The notes under the pieces are model-generated. The model made no database searches. It had not been told where the DNA came from and saw only the letters and a program-made list of their open reading frames with translations. Shown here one piece after another: positions 18,450-28,559 of a stretch of DNA of 64,000 bases. Numbering within the stretch: the first letter of the stretch is position 1; each line of letters starts with the position of its first letter. The DNA lies in the NCBI GenBank assembly GCA_021772985.1, contig JAJFKX010000036.1, forward strand, positions 83,536 to 147,535, in the 5' to 3' direction. Position numbers and translations under genes: made by a program. This DNA is from Gammaproteobacteria bacterium (GTDB lineage Bacteria; Pseudomonadota; Gammaproteobacteria; Xanthomonadales; Wenzhouxiangellaceae).

Positions 18450-19523
18450 GTGAAAAATCCGGCTGCTCCGCCACAACAAGATTTGAAAAAACCGTTACCG
18501 TTCCAGATTCACTTCTCGCGTCAGTTTTCTTCCTGGTTGGTCGAAGTACAGGCAAGCTTAATGTGCACCACTTATCAAACCGGCAAGGTGTTTATGTTTG
18601 GTATGGGGCAACAGGGCGTGTCGGTGGCAGAGCGAACATTTGCCCGAGTGATGGGTTTGGGGGTAGATAAAAAGGGTTTTTATATGGCCAGCTTGTTTCA
18701 GTTATGGCGGTTTGAAAATATCTTATCCAAGGGTGAGAGTTATCAAAATTACGACCGTTTGTATGTGCCGCAATTTGCCTGGACCACCGGAGATCTGGAC
18801 ATTCACGATATTGGAGTCCGCGGCGATGGACAACCGGAATTTGTGAACTCGCTGTTCAGCTGTCTGGGACGCCCTTCAGTTGAGTACAGCTTCCAGCCCA
18901 CCTGGAAGCCACCGTTTATTTCCAGGCTGGCGGCAGAAGATCGATGCCATTTGAATGGCCTGGCGATGATAGGTGGCGAACCGGCTTATGTATCCGCCAT
19001 CAGTCGTTCGGACGGTGCTGAAGGTTGGCGTGACCACCGGCAGGATGGTGGGGTGGTGATTGATGTGCAGGCTGATGAAATTATCTGTGATGGTTTATCA
19101 ATGCCGCATTCACCACGGTATTACCAGGGTAAGTTATGGGTTTTGAATTCCGGTGCTGGTGATTTTGGCTATATCGATACTGACAATGGCAAATTTGAAC
19201 CCATCGGTTTTTGCCCTGGTTATGCCCGAGGTTTGAGTTTTATCGGCAAATATGCGGTTGTTGGTTTGTCCAAACCCAGGAATAAATCTTTCAGTGGCCT
19301 GGCATTGGATGATGCCTTGGAAAAAAGAGCGATAAAGCCGCGTTGTGGAATCGCGGTTTTCGATCTGCAAAGTGGTGATAACGTACATAATTTGTGGTTC
19401 GATGGGATTCTGGAAGAGCTCTATGATGTGGCGGTGTTGCCTGGTGTGATTCGGCCCTTGTTGCTGGGTTTGAAAAGTGACGAAATTCGCCGGGTATTAC
19501 GGCTGCCACCGGACAGTATTTAA
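18450..19523 (+). CDS. TIGR03032 family protein
   Basis: FSSWLVEVQASLMCTTYQTGKVFMFG, CHLNGLAMIGGEPAYVSAIS, LSMPHSPRYYQGKLWVLNSGAGDFGYID; GTG start. Confidence 0.85.
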   Translation: MKNPAAPPQQDLKKPLPFQIHFSRQFSSWLVEVQASLMCTTYQTGKVFMFGMGQQGVSVAERTFARVMGLGVDKKGFYMASLFQLWRFENILSKGESYQNYDRLYVPQFAWTTGDLDIHDIGVRGDGQPEFVNSLFSCLGRPSVEYSFQPTWKPPFISRLAAEDRCHLNGLAMIGGEPAYVSAISRSDGAEGWRDHRQDGGVVIDVQADEIICDGLSMPHSPRYYQGKLWVLNSGAGDFGYIDTDNGKFEPIGFCPGYARGLSFIGKYAVVGLSKPRNKSFSGLALDDALEKRAIKPRCGIAVFDLQSGDNVHNLWFDGILEELYDVAVLPGVIRPLLLGLKSDEIRRVLRLPPDSI

Positions 19524-19533
19524 TCTTTAGTTT

Positions 19534-21702
19534 GTGAGTTCTGCAGAACAGCTATTCCAGCAGGCGCTGCAATTGCATGCCAGTGGTGATCTGGTCCAGG
19601 CAGAGACTGTTTATAGAGCAGTTATAGCTGTGCATAAACACCCTGGCGCACTGAGTAATCTGGGCCAGATTTTACGTAGCCGTGGTGAATTGGGGCAGTC
19701 GTTGGAATTACAGCAACGTGCCTGTGAGCATGCAAACGCGACTGCAGAAATGCATTTCAATCTGGGTAACGCCCAGCGGCAGGCAAAGCAGTTACCCGGC
19801 GCCTTGACCAGTTACCGACAAGCAGTGCTACTGAAGCCTGAATTTGCACTGGCGCATTGTGCGCTGGGTATTGTGGTGCAGCATCAGGAGGGGGCGAGTA
19901 AGGCGCATAAACACTATCAGCAAGCGATTGAGCTGGATAAAGGGCTATGGAGAGCCTGGTTTGGGCGGGCGGAAACCAGTTTGCAGATAGGCCCGGCAAA
20001 TAATGCGATCAGTGATCTGCAATGCGCAGCACAATTGGCTCCGCAACAATTATCAGTTTGGCGGTTGTTAGCGCAGACCCTGTCAGCGCAGACTGATTTG
20101 GCTGGTCAGAATGACCAATCACTCATTCAAGCCTGTCAGCGCTGGGCCGCATTGGATCAGACAGTTACTCAGCCTTTGATAGAAATTGCCGCCCGGGAAT
20201 GGGCGTTTAAAAACCACGAAGCATCGATTAATGCACTGCGTGAAGCGGTTAAGCGTGCACCTGATGATTTCAATCTATTAAGCTTTTTATCGCTGCGGCT
20301 TGCAGAAGTGCATCATGTTGGTGAGGCCGATGGCTATTGTCAGCAGGCGTTATCGATTAAGCCTGATGATATGACCATGCTGGCGCATGCAGGAAAATTG
20401 CAGATGCTGCGTGGAAATGTTCAAAATGCTGTTGAGCGTTTTGGCGAGTTGTATGCTCGTGATCCGGAAGGGGCCTATGGTGGGCGGAATTGGTTGTTTG
20501 CTTCGTTATACGATGAAACGCTCAGCGCGCAAACCATCACCAACCGGCATATCCAGGTGGCTAAGGGTTGGGCCCAAACAACTGACCCATCAAGTATTGA
20601 TATGGGTGGTGGCGTGCCCCGCCGGATCGGCTATTTGACGCCTGATTTGACCGGCGATCATCCAGTGGCACAGTTTTTTGAACCGATATTGTCCAACCAT
20701 GATCATCAGCGGTTTGAAATTTTCATTTATTCAGCTACCGATAAAGTTGATAACACCACCCACCGTTGCCAGCAACTCACCCTTCACTGGCACGATGTGC
20801 AATCCTTGGATGATCAAAAGCTTGCTGAGCTGATGCGAACACACCAGCTTGATGTATTGATCGACCTGGCCGGGCATACCAAAGGCTCACGTATAAGTGT
20901 ATTTGGATATCGCCCGGCGCCGGTGCAGATTTGCTGGCTGGGTTACCCCTATACAACTGGACATCCACAATGCGATTTCCTGTTGGTAGATAAAATAGTA
21001 TGTCCGCCTGGGCAGGCTGGATTGTATTCAGAAAGCTTGTTGTACCTACCCGATTGCGTGTTTTGTCAACCGAAGCTGGACGAAGCATTAATCAATTCCG
21101 GCCCTGCTCACGATAAACCCATAACCTTTGGGAATTTTGGCGCATTTCAGAAAGTGACACCCAAGACTTTTCGGTTGTGGATTGAGGTTTTGCAAGCTAT
21201 TCCTGAAAGCCGTTTGATGCTTAAAAATGGTTCGTTTGCAGATGGCAATCTGCGTGAGCAGTTTGCTAAACGCTTGATCAAAGCCGGCATCAGCAGCAAC
21301 AGATTTGAGCTGCAGCAGCCATCGCCGTTTGCCCATATGATGGAAGAATACAACTCGGTAGACGTGGTGCTGGACACGCTGGCTTATAACGGTGGAACCA
21401 CTGCGTTTCATGCTTTATGGATGGGGGTTCCCACCTTGACTCAACCAGGCAATAAATTCTGTAGTCGGATGGGCGCATCTGTGATGCATGCAGTTGCCGG
21501 GCAAGGTTGGATAGTCAGCAGTAAAAACGCCTACATCAAACAGGCTCAATGGGCGGCAGCAAACTTGACCGAGTTGCGCACACAACGCAATAGCTGGCGA
21601 GGTATTTTGCAGTCGGGGCCGCTCGGGAACCATGCGAGGTTTGTGTCAAAATTGGAGCAGGCAGTTTGTTCCGGTTGGCAGCGGTTGATCAATATGAGCT
21701 AG
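19534..21702 (+). CDS. TPR-repeat O-GlcNAc transferase-like glycosyltransferase (GT41/SPINDLY type)
   Basis: N-terminal TPRs; C-terminal PVQICWLGYPYTTGHPQCDFLLVD, FGNFGAFQKVTPKTFRLW, VLDTLAYNGGTTAFHALWMGVPTLT. Confidence 0.88.
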   Translation: MSSAEQLFQQALQLHASGDLVQAETVYRAVIAVHKHPGALSNLGQILRSRGELGQSLELQQRACEHANATAEMHFNLGNAQRQAKQLPGALTSYRQAVLLKPEFALAHCALGIVVQHQEGASKAHKHYQQAIELDKGLWRAWFGRAETSLQIGPANNAISDLQCAAQLAPQQLSVWRLLAQTLSAQTDLAGQNDQSLIQACQRWAALDQTVTQPLIEIAAREWAFKNHEASINALREAVKRAPDDFNLLSFLSLRLAEVHHVGEADGYCQQALSIKPDDMTMLAHAGKLQMLRGNVQNAVERFGELYARDPEGAYGGRNWLFASLYDETLSAQTITNRHIQVAKGWAQTTDPSSIDMGGGVPRRIGYLTPDLTGDHPVAQFFEPILSNHDHQRFEIFIYSATDKVDNTTHRCQQLTLHWHDVQSLDDQKLAELMRTHQLDVLIDLAGHTKGSRISVFGYRPAPVQICWLGYPYTTGHPQCDFLLVDKIVCPPGQAGLYSESLLYLPDCVFCQPKLDEALINSGPAHDKPITFGNFGAFQKVTPKTFRLWIEVLQAIPESRLMLKNGSFADGNLREQFAKRLIKAGISSNRFELQQPSPFAHMMEEYNSVDVVLDTLAYNGGTTAFHALWMGVPTLTQPGNKFCSRMGASVMHAVAGQGWIVSSKNAYIKQAQWAAANLTELRTQRNSWRGILQSGPLGNHARFVSKLEQAVCSGWQRLINMS

Positions 21703-21712
21703 GTTAAAGCGT

Positions 21713-22102
21713 TTAATTTTTTGCTTTTACGCCGACAGCAACTGGAATCAGGTAAGCAATAGCACCGCCCACGACCACCACAATCAATTGAATCAAGGGC
21801 AGTTGCTGTAGTGCGCTGGCAGGTCCTGCATGGGTGCTATCAAGTAGTGCCTGGCTTAGGTTCCAGCCTTCCAGTGCTACCATTACCATACAGGTCAATA
21901 ACAAAACCATATCACGTTGACGTTGCTCTTCAACCAGCACATTGTTCAGCAACCACATCACTGCATAAGGACTAAGCGCCCAGGCAATGACACCACTGGC
22001 ACTCAGCCACCAGCTCAATTGCGCAGGTGCGCCGATAAAGGCAATTAAGCCGATGGCAAACAGCGCGCCAAGCATGGTCAGTAAATTGGTTGCGCGATCC
22101 AT
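21713..22102 (-). CDS. Hypothetical membrane protein
   Basis: 129-aa ORF with four hydrophobic segments, next to NrtS. Confidence 0.55.
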   Translation of the reverse strand: MDRATNLLTMLGALFAIGLIAFIGAPAQLSWWLSASGVIAWALSPYAVMWLLNNVLVEEQRQRDMVLLLTCMVMVALEGWNLSQALLDSTHAGPASALQQLPLIQLIVVVVGGAIAYLIPVAVGVKAKN

Positions 22103-22118
22103 TATTCAGTCCCCATGG

Positions 22119-22400
22119 TTAAGCATTTCTTGATTGTCTGGCTAGCGTAGCAGAATCAGGCAGATCATGGTGGCTGAGCAGTGTGTCAAAGCGTTTCTTT
22201 GTCTGCCAGGCAGAATAAACGGAAACGCCGAAAGGCACGAAGAAGGTCAGTGCAAATTTAGTCCAGTTAAGCTGCAGCAGCGAGCCGCTCAACAGTACCT
22301 CACCCTGATTGATTAAATTCAGGATAACCCCGACTACAAGTGCCACCTTAAGTCCGGTAATGACAGCATCTGGGCGGAAAATTTCTTTAAAGAAGTACAT
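22119..22400 (-). CDS. NrtS family nitrate/nitrite transporter
   Basis: GLKVALVVGVILNLINQGEVLLSG...LNWTKFALTFFVPFGVSVYSA pattern. Confidence 0.8.
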   Translation of the reverse strand: MYFFKEIFRPDAVITGLKVALVVGVILNLINQGEVLLSGSLLQLNWTKFALTFFVPFGVSVYSAWQTKKRFDTLLSHHDLPDSATLARQSRNA

Positions 22401-22489
22401 ATTGTTCTGTCTATTCAGTTAAAATGATCGGTTGCTTCAATAATTCGAGTCGGCCTGTTAGCGTCGTCGTCATCAGGAATCCATAGATA

Positions 22490-24310
22490 ATGTCAAAAAT
22501 GCTTCGCAATATTGCGATAATTGCGCACGTAGATCATGGCAAAACCACGCTGGTCGATCAACTCTTGCGTCAATCCGGAACACTGGATCAACGCCAACAC
22601 ATGCCGGATCGGGTGATGGACTCCGGAGATCTGGAACGTGAACGTGGCATCACCATCTTGTCCAAAAACACGGCTATCACCTGGGGTGATTACCGCATCA
22701 ATATAGTTGACACACCGGGACATGCTGATTTTGGTGGGGAAGTTGAGCGGGTATTGTCGATGGTGGATTCAGTGCTGTTGCTGGTGGATGCAGTGGATGG
22801 CCCGATGCCGCAGACACGTTTTGTCACCCAAAAAGCGTTTGCATTGGGGTTTAAGCCAATTGTGGTCATCAATAAAATTGACCGTGATGGTGCGCGTCCG
22901 GATTGGGTGTTGGATCAAACCTTTGATTTATTCGATAACCTGGGTGCGACCGATGAGCAACTGGATTTTCCGGTGATTTACAGTTCCGCATTGCATGGTT
23001 ATGCCAACCTGGATAGCGATGCGCGCTCAGGTGATATGCAACCGTTGTTTCAGGTAATTACCGAAGCCGTGCAACCACCTCAGGTTGATATCCAAGGTGC
23101 GTTTCAGATGCGCATCAGTTCGTTGGATTATTCCAGCTATGTTGGGGTAATAGGTATTGGTAGGGTGCAGCGCGGGCAGGTGAAAACCAATATGCCCATT
23201 ACCATGGTTAACCGTCATCAGCAAAGCAGTAACGCCAGGGTGTTACAGGTATTGGGTTTCAACGGCTTGCAACGGGTAGAGATTGAGCGAGCCCAGGCTG
23301 GTGATATTATTGCTGTGACCGGTGTTGAAGGGATTGGTATTTCCAGCACATTGTGTGCACGTGATGCAGTGGAGGCATTGCCGGTTTTAAGCGTGGATGA
23401 GCCCACCATTTCAATGTTTTTCCGGGTTAATGATTCCCCTTTTGCTGGTCGCAATGGCAAGTATTTGACCAGCCGCCAAATCGAAGAACGTTTAGCACGT
23501 GAAACCAGCCATAATGTGGCGTTGCGGGTTGACGCTACTGAAGACCCTGATAAATTTCGGGTTTCCGGCCGTGGTGAGTTGCATTTGTCAGTGCTGTTGG
23601 AGACCATGCGCCGGGAAGGCTATGAGATTGCTGTATCGCGGCCAGAAGTGGTGGTACGCGAGATTGATGGTGTTAAGCATGAGCCTTACGAAGTGCTGGT
23701 AGTAGATTTGGAGGACAGTTACCAGGGTGGAGTGATGGAGAAGCTGGGCGAGCGGCGCGGTGAATTGCGTGACATGCGTCCGGATGGCAAGGGCAGGGTG
23801 CGGCTGGATTACATTATTCCTGCGCGTGGCTTGATCGGTTTCCAAAATGAATTCCGTACGCTGTCCTCGGGGACCGGCATTTTGCATCATATCTTCGATC
23901 ATTGGGGGCCGCATAAAGCTGGAGAAATTGCACAGCGTAAAAGTGGAGTGCTGATTTCTAAAGGTACCGGCAAAGCATTGGCTTATGCATTATTCACCCT
24001 GCAGGAACGTGGCCGGTTGATGGTTGGTCATGCAGAAGATGTATACGAAGGGCAAGTGGTTGGTATCCATAGCCGCAGCAATGATTTGACCGTTAACCCA
24101 CTAAAAGCCAAACAGCTAACCAATATCCGTGCCGCAGGTAAAGATGACAGCTTGCTGCTAACACCAGCTATCCGGTTTACCCTGGAGCAGGCATTGGAAT
24201 TTATTGACGATGATGAACTGGTTGAAGTCACGCCAACCGCCATCCGGGTACGTAAAAAATTATTGCTCGAGCATGAGCGCAAGCGCGCGAACCGGCTAAC
24301 TGAAGAGTAA
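22490..24310 (+). CDS. typA: Translational GTPase TypA/BipA
   Basis: [57 protein letters not shown]. Confidence 0.97.
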   Translation: MSKMLRNIAIIAHVDHGKTTLVDQLLRQSGTLDQRQHMPDRVMDSGDLERERGITILSKNTAITWGDYRINIVDTPGHADFGGEVERVLSMVDSVLLLVDAVDGPMPQTRFVTQKAFALGFKPIVVINKIDRDGARPDWVLDQTFDLFDNLGATDEQLDFPVIYSSALHGYANLDSDARSGDMQPLFQVITEAVQPPQVDIQGAFQMRISSLDYSSYVGVIGIGRVQRGQVKTNMPITMVNRHQQSSNARVLQVLGFNGLQRVEIERAQAGDIIAVTGVEGIGISSTLCARDAVEALPVLSVDEPTISMFFRVNDSPFAGRNGKYLTSRQIEERLARETSHNVALRVDATEDPDKFRVSGRGELHLSVLLETMRREGYEIAVSRPEVVVREIDGVKHEPYEVLVVDLEDSYQGGVMEKLGERRGELRDMRPDGKGRVRLDYIIPARGLIGFQNEFRTLSSGTGILHHIFDHWGPHKAGEIAQRKSGVLISKGTGKALAYALFTLQERGRLMVGHAEDVYEGQVVGIHSRSNDLTVNPLKAKQLTNIRAAGKDDSLLLTPAIRFTLEQALEFIDDDELVEVTPTAIRVRKKLLLEHERKRANRLTEE

Positions 24311-24383
24311 ATCAGAATTTCTTTGCAGCAAACGGTTTGTATGGCTTTTTGCGCATGCAAGCGTAGATACGCCAGAGTATGGT

Positions 24384-24423
24384 AAAACTAAATCAACCTA
24401 GTTGATGTAGTTTTGGTTTTTTT
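24384..24423 (+). terminator. Rho-independent terminator downstream of typA
   Basis: aaaacta-a-atcaac / gttgat-g-tagtttt stem followed by ggttttttt. Confidence 0.7.
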
Positions 24424-24524
24424 GCTAAATTCTTAATATTCATGGCCAATTTGCTTGCAATAGGGTCAGGCAACTACCTAATATAAGTTACCAATTTGTT
24501 AACCGACTGCCTTCGGGGAGAAAA

Positions 24525-26669
24525 ATGAATAGAGTTTTCTGTTTACTGACGGTGGTGATGGTAATGTTTTTGACTGCCTGCTCTGATAGCGGCAGCGTTA
24601 GCGTTGCTGTTCCCACTCCGCCTGCGACGACGGATAATGGTCAAGTAGTTACGGCGATTATTACCGCCAATTTTGACCCTACTATGGCCGTCATTCCATT
24701 TCCCAACAATCTATTGCTGTTGGGGACAACAGATTTAACCTTAAATATACCAGTCCCTGATCCAACCGATTTCGGCGATCCATCCGTAGCCCTTAACGCA
24801 TTGGATGGTTTTAGTACGGTCACGCCCTGGAGCACTGGCTTCTCCGCCCGGGTTAACCCGGCAACCGTGATTCCCGGCAGCAGTGTCAGGGTTTTCGAAG
24901 TAACGCTGGTAACAGGAAACATCGCAGTATCCGGGGTAGTGCGTGAACTGACACCAGGCGTGGAATATGTGGCAGCCCTGTCATCAGCTGACCCTACTGG
25001 TCAGACGGTGGTGATAGTGCCACTACAGCCGCTTGATCAGTTGACCACCTATATGGCGGTAATATTGGATGATGTGCAGGATACTGCCGGTAATGATTCC
25101 ACACCCTCACAAGCTTACTTTGTAGCCAAGCGGACCTCACCATTGGTGGATGCCAACGGTAACAGTACTGACCCGGTGTTACCCACCGCCAATGCTCAGG
25201 CATTGGAACCGTTACGTCAGATTATCAATACCCAGGAAGCGGCCGCTTCTGCTTTTGCCGGTATTCCGACAGAGGAGATTGTGGTCAGCTGGACTATGAC
25301 TACCCAGTCCATTACCCCAGTATTGAGCGTGTTGCGTTCGGTGGCGACACCGGCGCCAGTGACAGTAGGGCCCACCGGTTTTACTACTGCAGATGTGCTA
25401 CCGCCAGGTGCTTCTCCCGGGATCGCCAGCATTTTTGCCGGGACCATATCCATGCCGTATTATCACGGTATCCCGTCAGCAGCCAATCCGATTGCTCCGC
25501 TGACTGAATTCTGGCGGGCAGCACCAGGTGCCTATGTCCCACCGTTTGATGCATTCGGTTTGGATCCGACATCTACCAATCTGACAGTAGCCAATCCATT
25601 ACCCGTTGTAACTGGAATCCAGACAGTGCCGGTGTTGATGACGGTACCCAATGAGGGCAGCGGTATGACCCGCCCGCCCAGCGGTTGGCCGGTAGCAATT
25701 TACATGCACGGCATTACCCGTAATCGCAGCGATATGCTGGCGATTGCAGACACCATGGCATCGGTCGGGTTTGCAGTGGTCGCCATTGACCAGACTCTGC
25801 ATGGAATTACTGATGTGACCTCGCCGCTGTATATTGGAAACACACCATTTGCGGGTGCGGCCAATGAGCGCACCTTTGATTTGGATGTGGCCAACAATGC
25901 CACAGGCGCACCAGGGCCAGATGGTGTTTTCGATGCTTCAGGTACCCATTTTGTCAACTTATCCAACCTGTTGGCGTCGCGTGATAATTTGCGCCAATCA
26001 ATTGCTGATTTGTCAGTGCTGGCGGTCAGTATTCCAGGCATTAATTTTGATGGGGTAGCTGACAATGCTGACCTGGATGGCGCCAACATTAACTTTATCG
26101 GTCAGTCGCTGGGGTCTATCGCTGGTATTCCATTCCTGGCCATTGAGCCAACCGTGAACACTGGTTTGTTATCGGTGCCTGGTGGAGGTATTGCCAATCT
26201 GCTGGCGGCTTCGGCCAGTTTTGGACCAGCAATTGCTGCAGGGTTGCAGGCAGCAGCGGGTATTGAACCCGGCTCAGCTGATTTCTTTGCCTTTTTAGGT
26301 GCCGCACAAACAGTTATCGATAGCGGTGACCCAATAAACTGGGCAGCTATTACCGGAGCCACCAATTCAATAGTGGTACAAACAGTGATCAATGATCAGG
26401 TAATTCCCAATGCTGTCGCAGGTGCGCCTTTATCTGGCGGCTTTCCGTTAATTCCGGCACTGGGTATATCCAGTATTAATGCCAGCGTGGTAGACCCCAT
26501 GGGGGTACGTGCCAACGTCACCTTCTTGCCACCCGCTTCGCATGGGTCATTGCTGAACCCGGTTGATTCGCCAGCGGCTACCGCTGAAATGCAGGGCGAA
26601 ATGGCCAGTCTGCTCGCCAGTGGCGGTGTCAGTGTGGTGATCGCTAACCCTGACGTGATTCAGGATTGA
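24525..26669 (+). CDS. Surface lipase lipoprotein, Pla-1/cef (VolA-like) family
   Basis: Lipobox FLTACSDSGS; PFPNNLLL, VAIYMHGITRNRSDMLAIADTMASVGFAVVAIDQTLHG, FIGQSLGSIAGIPFLA. Confidence 0.87.
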   Translation: MNRVFCLLTVVMVMFLTACSDSGSVSVAVPTPPATTDNGQVVTAIITANFDPTMAVIPFPNNLLLLGTTDLTLNIPVPDPTDFGDPSVALNALDGFSTVTPWSTGFSARVNPATVIPGSSVRVFEVTLVTGNIAVSGVVRELTPGVEYVAALSSADPTGQTVVIVPLQPLDQLTTYMAVILDDVQDTAGNDSTPSQAYFVAKRTSPLVDANGNSTDPVLPTANAQALEPLRQIINTQEAAASAFAGIPTEEIVVSWTMTTQSITPVLSVLRSVATPAPVTVGPTGFTTADVLPPGASPGIASIFAGTISMPYYHGIPSAANPIAPLTEFWRAAPGAYVPPFDAFGLDPTSTNLTVANPLPVVTGIQTVPVLMTVPNEGSGMTRPPSGWPVAIYMHGITRNRSDMLAIADTMASVGFAVVAIDQTLHGITDVTSPLYIGNTPFAGAANERTFDLDVANNATGAPGPDGVFDASGTHFVNLSNLLASRDNLRQSIADLSVLAVSIPGINFDGVADNADLDGANINFIGQSLGSIAGIPFLAIEPTVNTGLLSVPGGGIANLLAASASFGPAIAAGLQAAAGIEPGSADFFAFLGAAQTVIDSGDPINWAAITGATNSIVVQTVINDQVIPNAVAGAPLSGGFPLIPALGISSINASVVDPMGVRANVTFLPPASHGSLLNPVDSPAATAEMQGEMASLLASGGVSVVIANPDVIQD

Positions 26670-28516
26670 GGGAGTTGAAGATGAAACAGATAAACAACAA
26701 CATCAAAACCACCCGCAGTTTACGCCGCAGTTGTCTCAGTACTGCGATAGCTGGCGCATTGGCCTTGGCTAGCCTCGGGGTTGCCAGCACAGCTTCGGCA
26801 CTTGAATTCGATTTCAGTGATGAATGGAGTGCGCGACTGGATACCACCATCACCTACGGGATCGGTATTCGAGTCCAGGAACGGGATGAAGACATCGTTG
26901 GCTTTGCCAACTTGCTGGAAACCCCTGGTGCATTGAGCACTCAGGAGTTAATTGACCTACCGTTTGGCACATTCTCAGTGAATGGTGATGACGGCAACCA
27001 GAATTACGATCAATGGGATTTATATACCAATCAGGTTCGTGTCACCAGTGAGCTGGACGTAAGCAATGGCCAGTTTGGTGGTTTTTTTCGAGCTACTTAT
27101 TATTATGATTTTGAAAATGAAAATCGCGATGAGTTGTCAGATACTGCTAAACGTTTTGTAGGTACCGACCTGCAATTGCTGGATGCTTACCTGTATGGCG
27201 ATTTTGACATTGGTGACGGAATAGGTAGTGTTCGACTTGGCCGGCAGGTGGTTAGCTGGGGTGAAAGTACATTTATCCAAAATGGTTTGAATGTAATCAA
27301 TCCAGTCAATGTTGCAGCATTGCGCTCAGCTGGTGCGGAATTGCGCAATGCATTCCTGCCGGTGGAAATGATTTGGACCACGCTCCCGATTACCGATAGC
27401 TTATCCTTCGAAGGTGTTTATCTGTTTGAGTTCGAACAGATCGATCCGGATCCTGCAGGGACATATTTCAGTGATAACGATTTTGCCACACCTGGTGGTG
27501 AATTCGCGATGCTGGGTTTCGGTTTGTTAAGTGATGATCGGTTTCCGGATGGAGGCTTGCCGTTTGGTGCGTTTCCGCGGGCAGCTGATCGGGCGCCTGG
27601 TGATGGAGATGCACAATTTGGCGCCGCGCTGCGTTGGTATGCAGAAGAGTTGAACGGTACTGAGTTCGGTTTTTATTATCTGCATTACAACAGCCGTTTA
27701 CCTCTCATCAGTGGTACTGCTGTAACCAACAGTAATCTGTCCAGCGGCACTTTCTTCGTCGAATACCCGGAAGGTATTGATTTGTTTGGTGTCAGCTTTA
27801 ATACCACACTGGGTGGTACCGTTTCACTCGCAGGTGAGATCACCTATCGAGATGATCAGCCATATCAGATTGATGATGTGGAAGTCTTGTTCGCCGGATT
27901 AACACCTTTGAACAGTGTCATCGCCGAACCGGTCGATCGTTTTGTCAGTCAATTGGGTGATTTTTCAGCAGGCCAGGAGATTTCTGGTTTTATCCGTCGG
28001 GAAGTAACCCAGGCGCAGTTTACCCTGACTCAGATTTTTGGACCTAATAACTTCCTGCGCGCAAACCAGCTGGCTTTGGTGGCTGAAGTGGGAGCAACCA
28101 AGGTTTGGGATTTACCCAATCTTGAAGTGTTACGGCTGAATGGCCCTGCAACCAATACCGGTGGCGGTTTTGATGAAACCACAGGTAACTTAAGAAACCC
28201 GATCACCCAGGTAGAAGGGTTTCCGGACTCATTCAGTTGGGGTTACCGGGCAGTATTGGCAGCGACATACAACAACGCTATCGGCGCGGTTAACCTGTCA
28301 CCCAGAATTGCTTTTAACCATGATGTGAACGGTACAACACCGGGACCCGGTGGGAACTTTATTGATGGCCGCAAGGCCATAACGCTAGCGGTTAATGCCA
28401 CTTACCTGGCCAGTTGGACAGGCAGTGTGGGATATACCATTAATTTTGGCGCCAAGGAGTTCAATACGCTGCATGACCGTGATTTTGTAACACTCTCGAT
28501 CAGTTATGCGTTTTAG
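26666..28516 (+). CDS. DUF1302 family predicted outer-membrane beta-barrel
   Basis: Signal peptide; FSDEWSARLDTTITYGIGIRVQ, VRLGRQVVSWGESTFIQNGLNVINPVN; C-terminal SISYAF barrel signature. Confidence 0.88.
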   Translation: MRELKMKQINNNIKTTRSLRRSCLSTAIAGALALASLGVASTASALEFDFSDEWSARLDTTITYGIGIRVQERDEDIVGFANLLETPGALSTQELIDLPFGTFSVNGDDGNQNYDQWDLYTNQVRVTSELDVSNGQFGGFFRATYYYDFENENRDELSDTAKRFVGTDLQLLDAYLYGDFDIGDGIGSVRLGRQVVSWGESTFIQNGLNVINPVNVAALRSAGAELRNAFLPVEMIWTTLPITDSLSFEGVYLFEFEQIDPDPAGTYFSDNDFATPGGEFAMLGFGLLSDDRFPDGGLPFGAFPRAADRAPGDGDAQFGAALRWYAEELNGTEFGFYYLHYNSRLPLISGTAVTNSNLSSGTFFVEYPEGIDLFGVSFNTTLGGTVSLAGEITYRDDQPYQIDDVEVLFAGLTPLNSVIAEPVDRFVSQLGDFSAGQEISGFIRREVTQAQFTLTQIFGPNNFLRANQLALVAEVGATKVWDLPNLEVLRLNGPATNTGGGFDETTGNLRNPITQVEGFPDSFSWGYRAVLAATYNNAIGAVNLSPRIAFNHDVNGTTPGPGGNFIDGRKAITLAVNATYLASWTGSVGYTINFGAKEFNTLHDRDFVTLSISYAF

Positions 28517-28559
28517 AGGCTGGTTGGCCATACCCATGTTTTTCGGAGGAGAAAACCCT

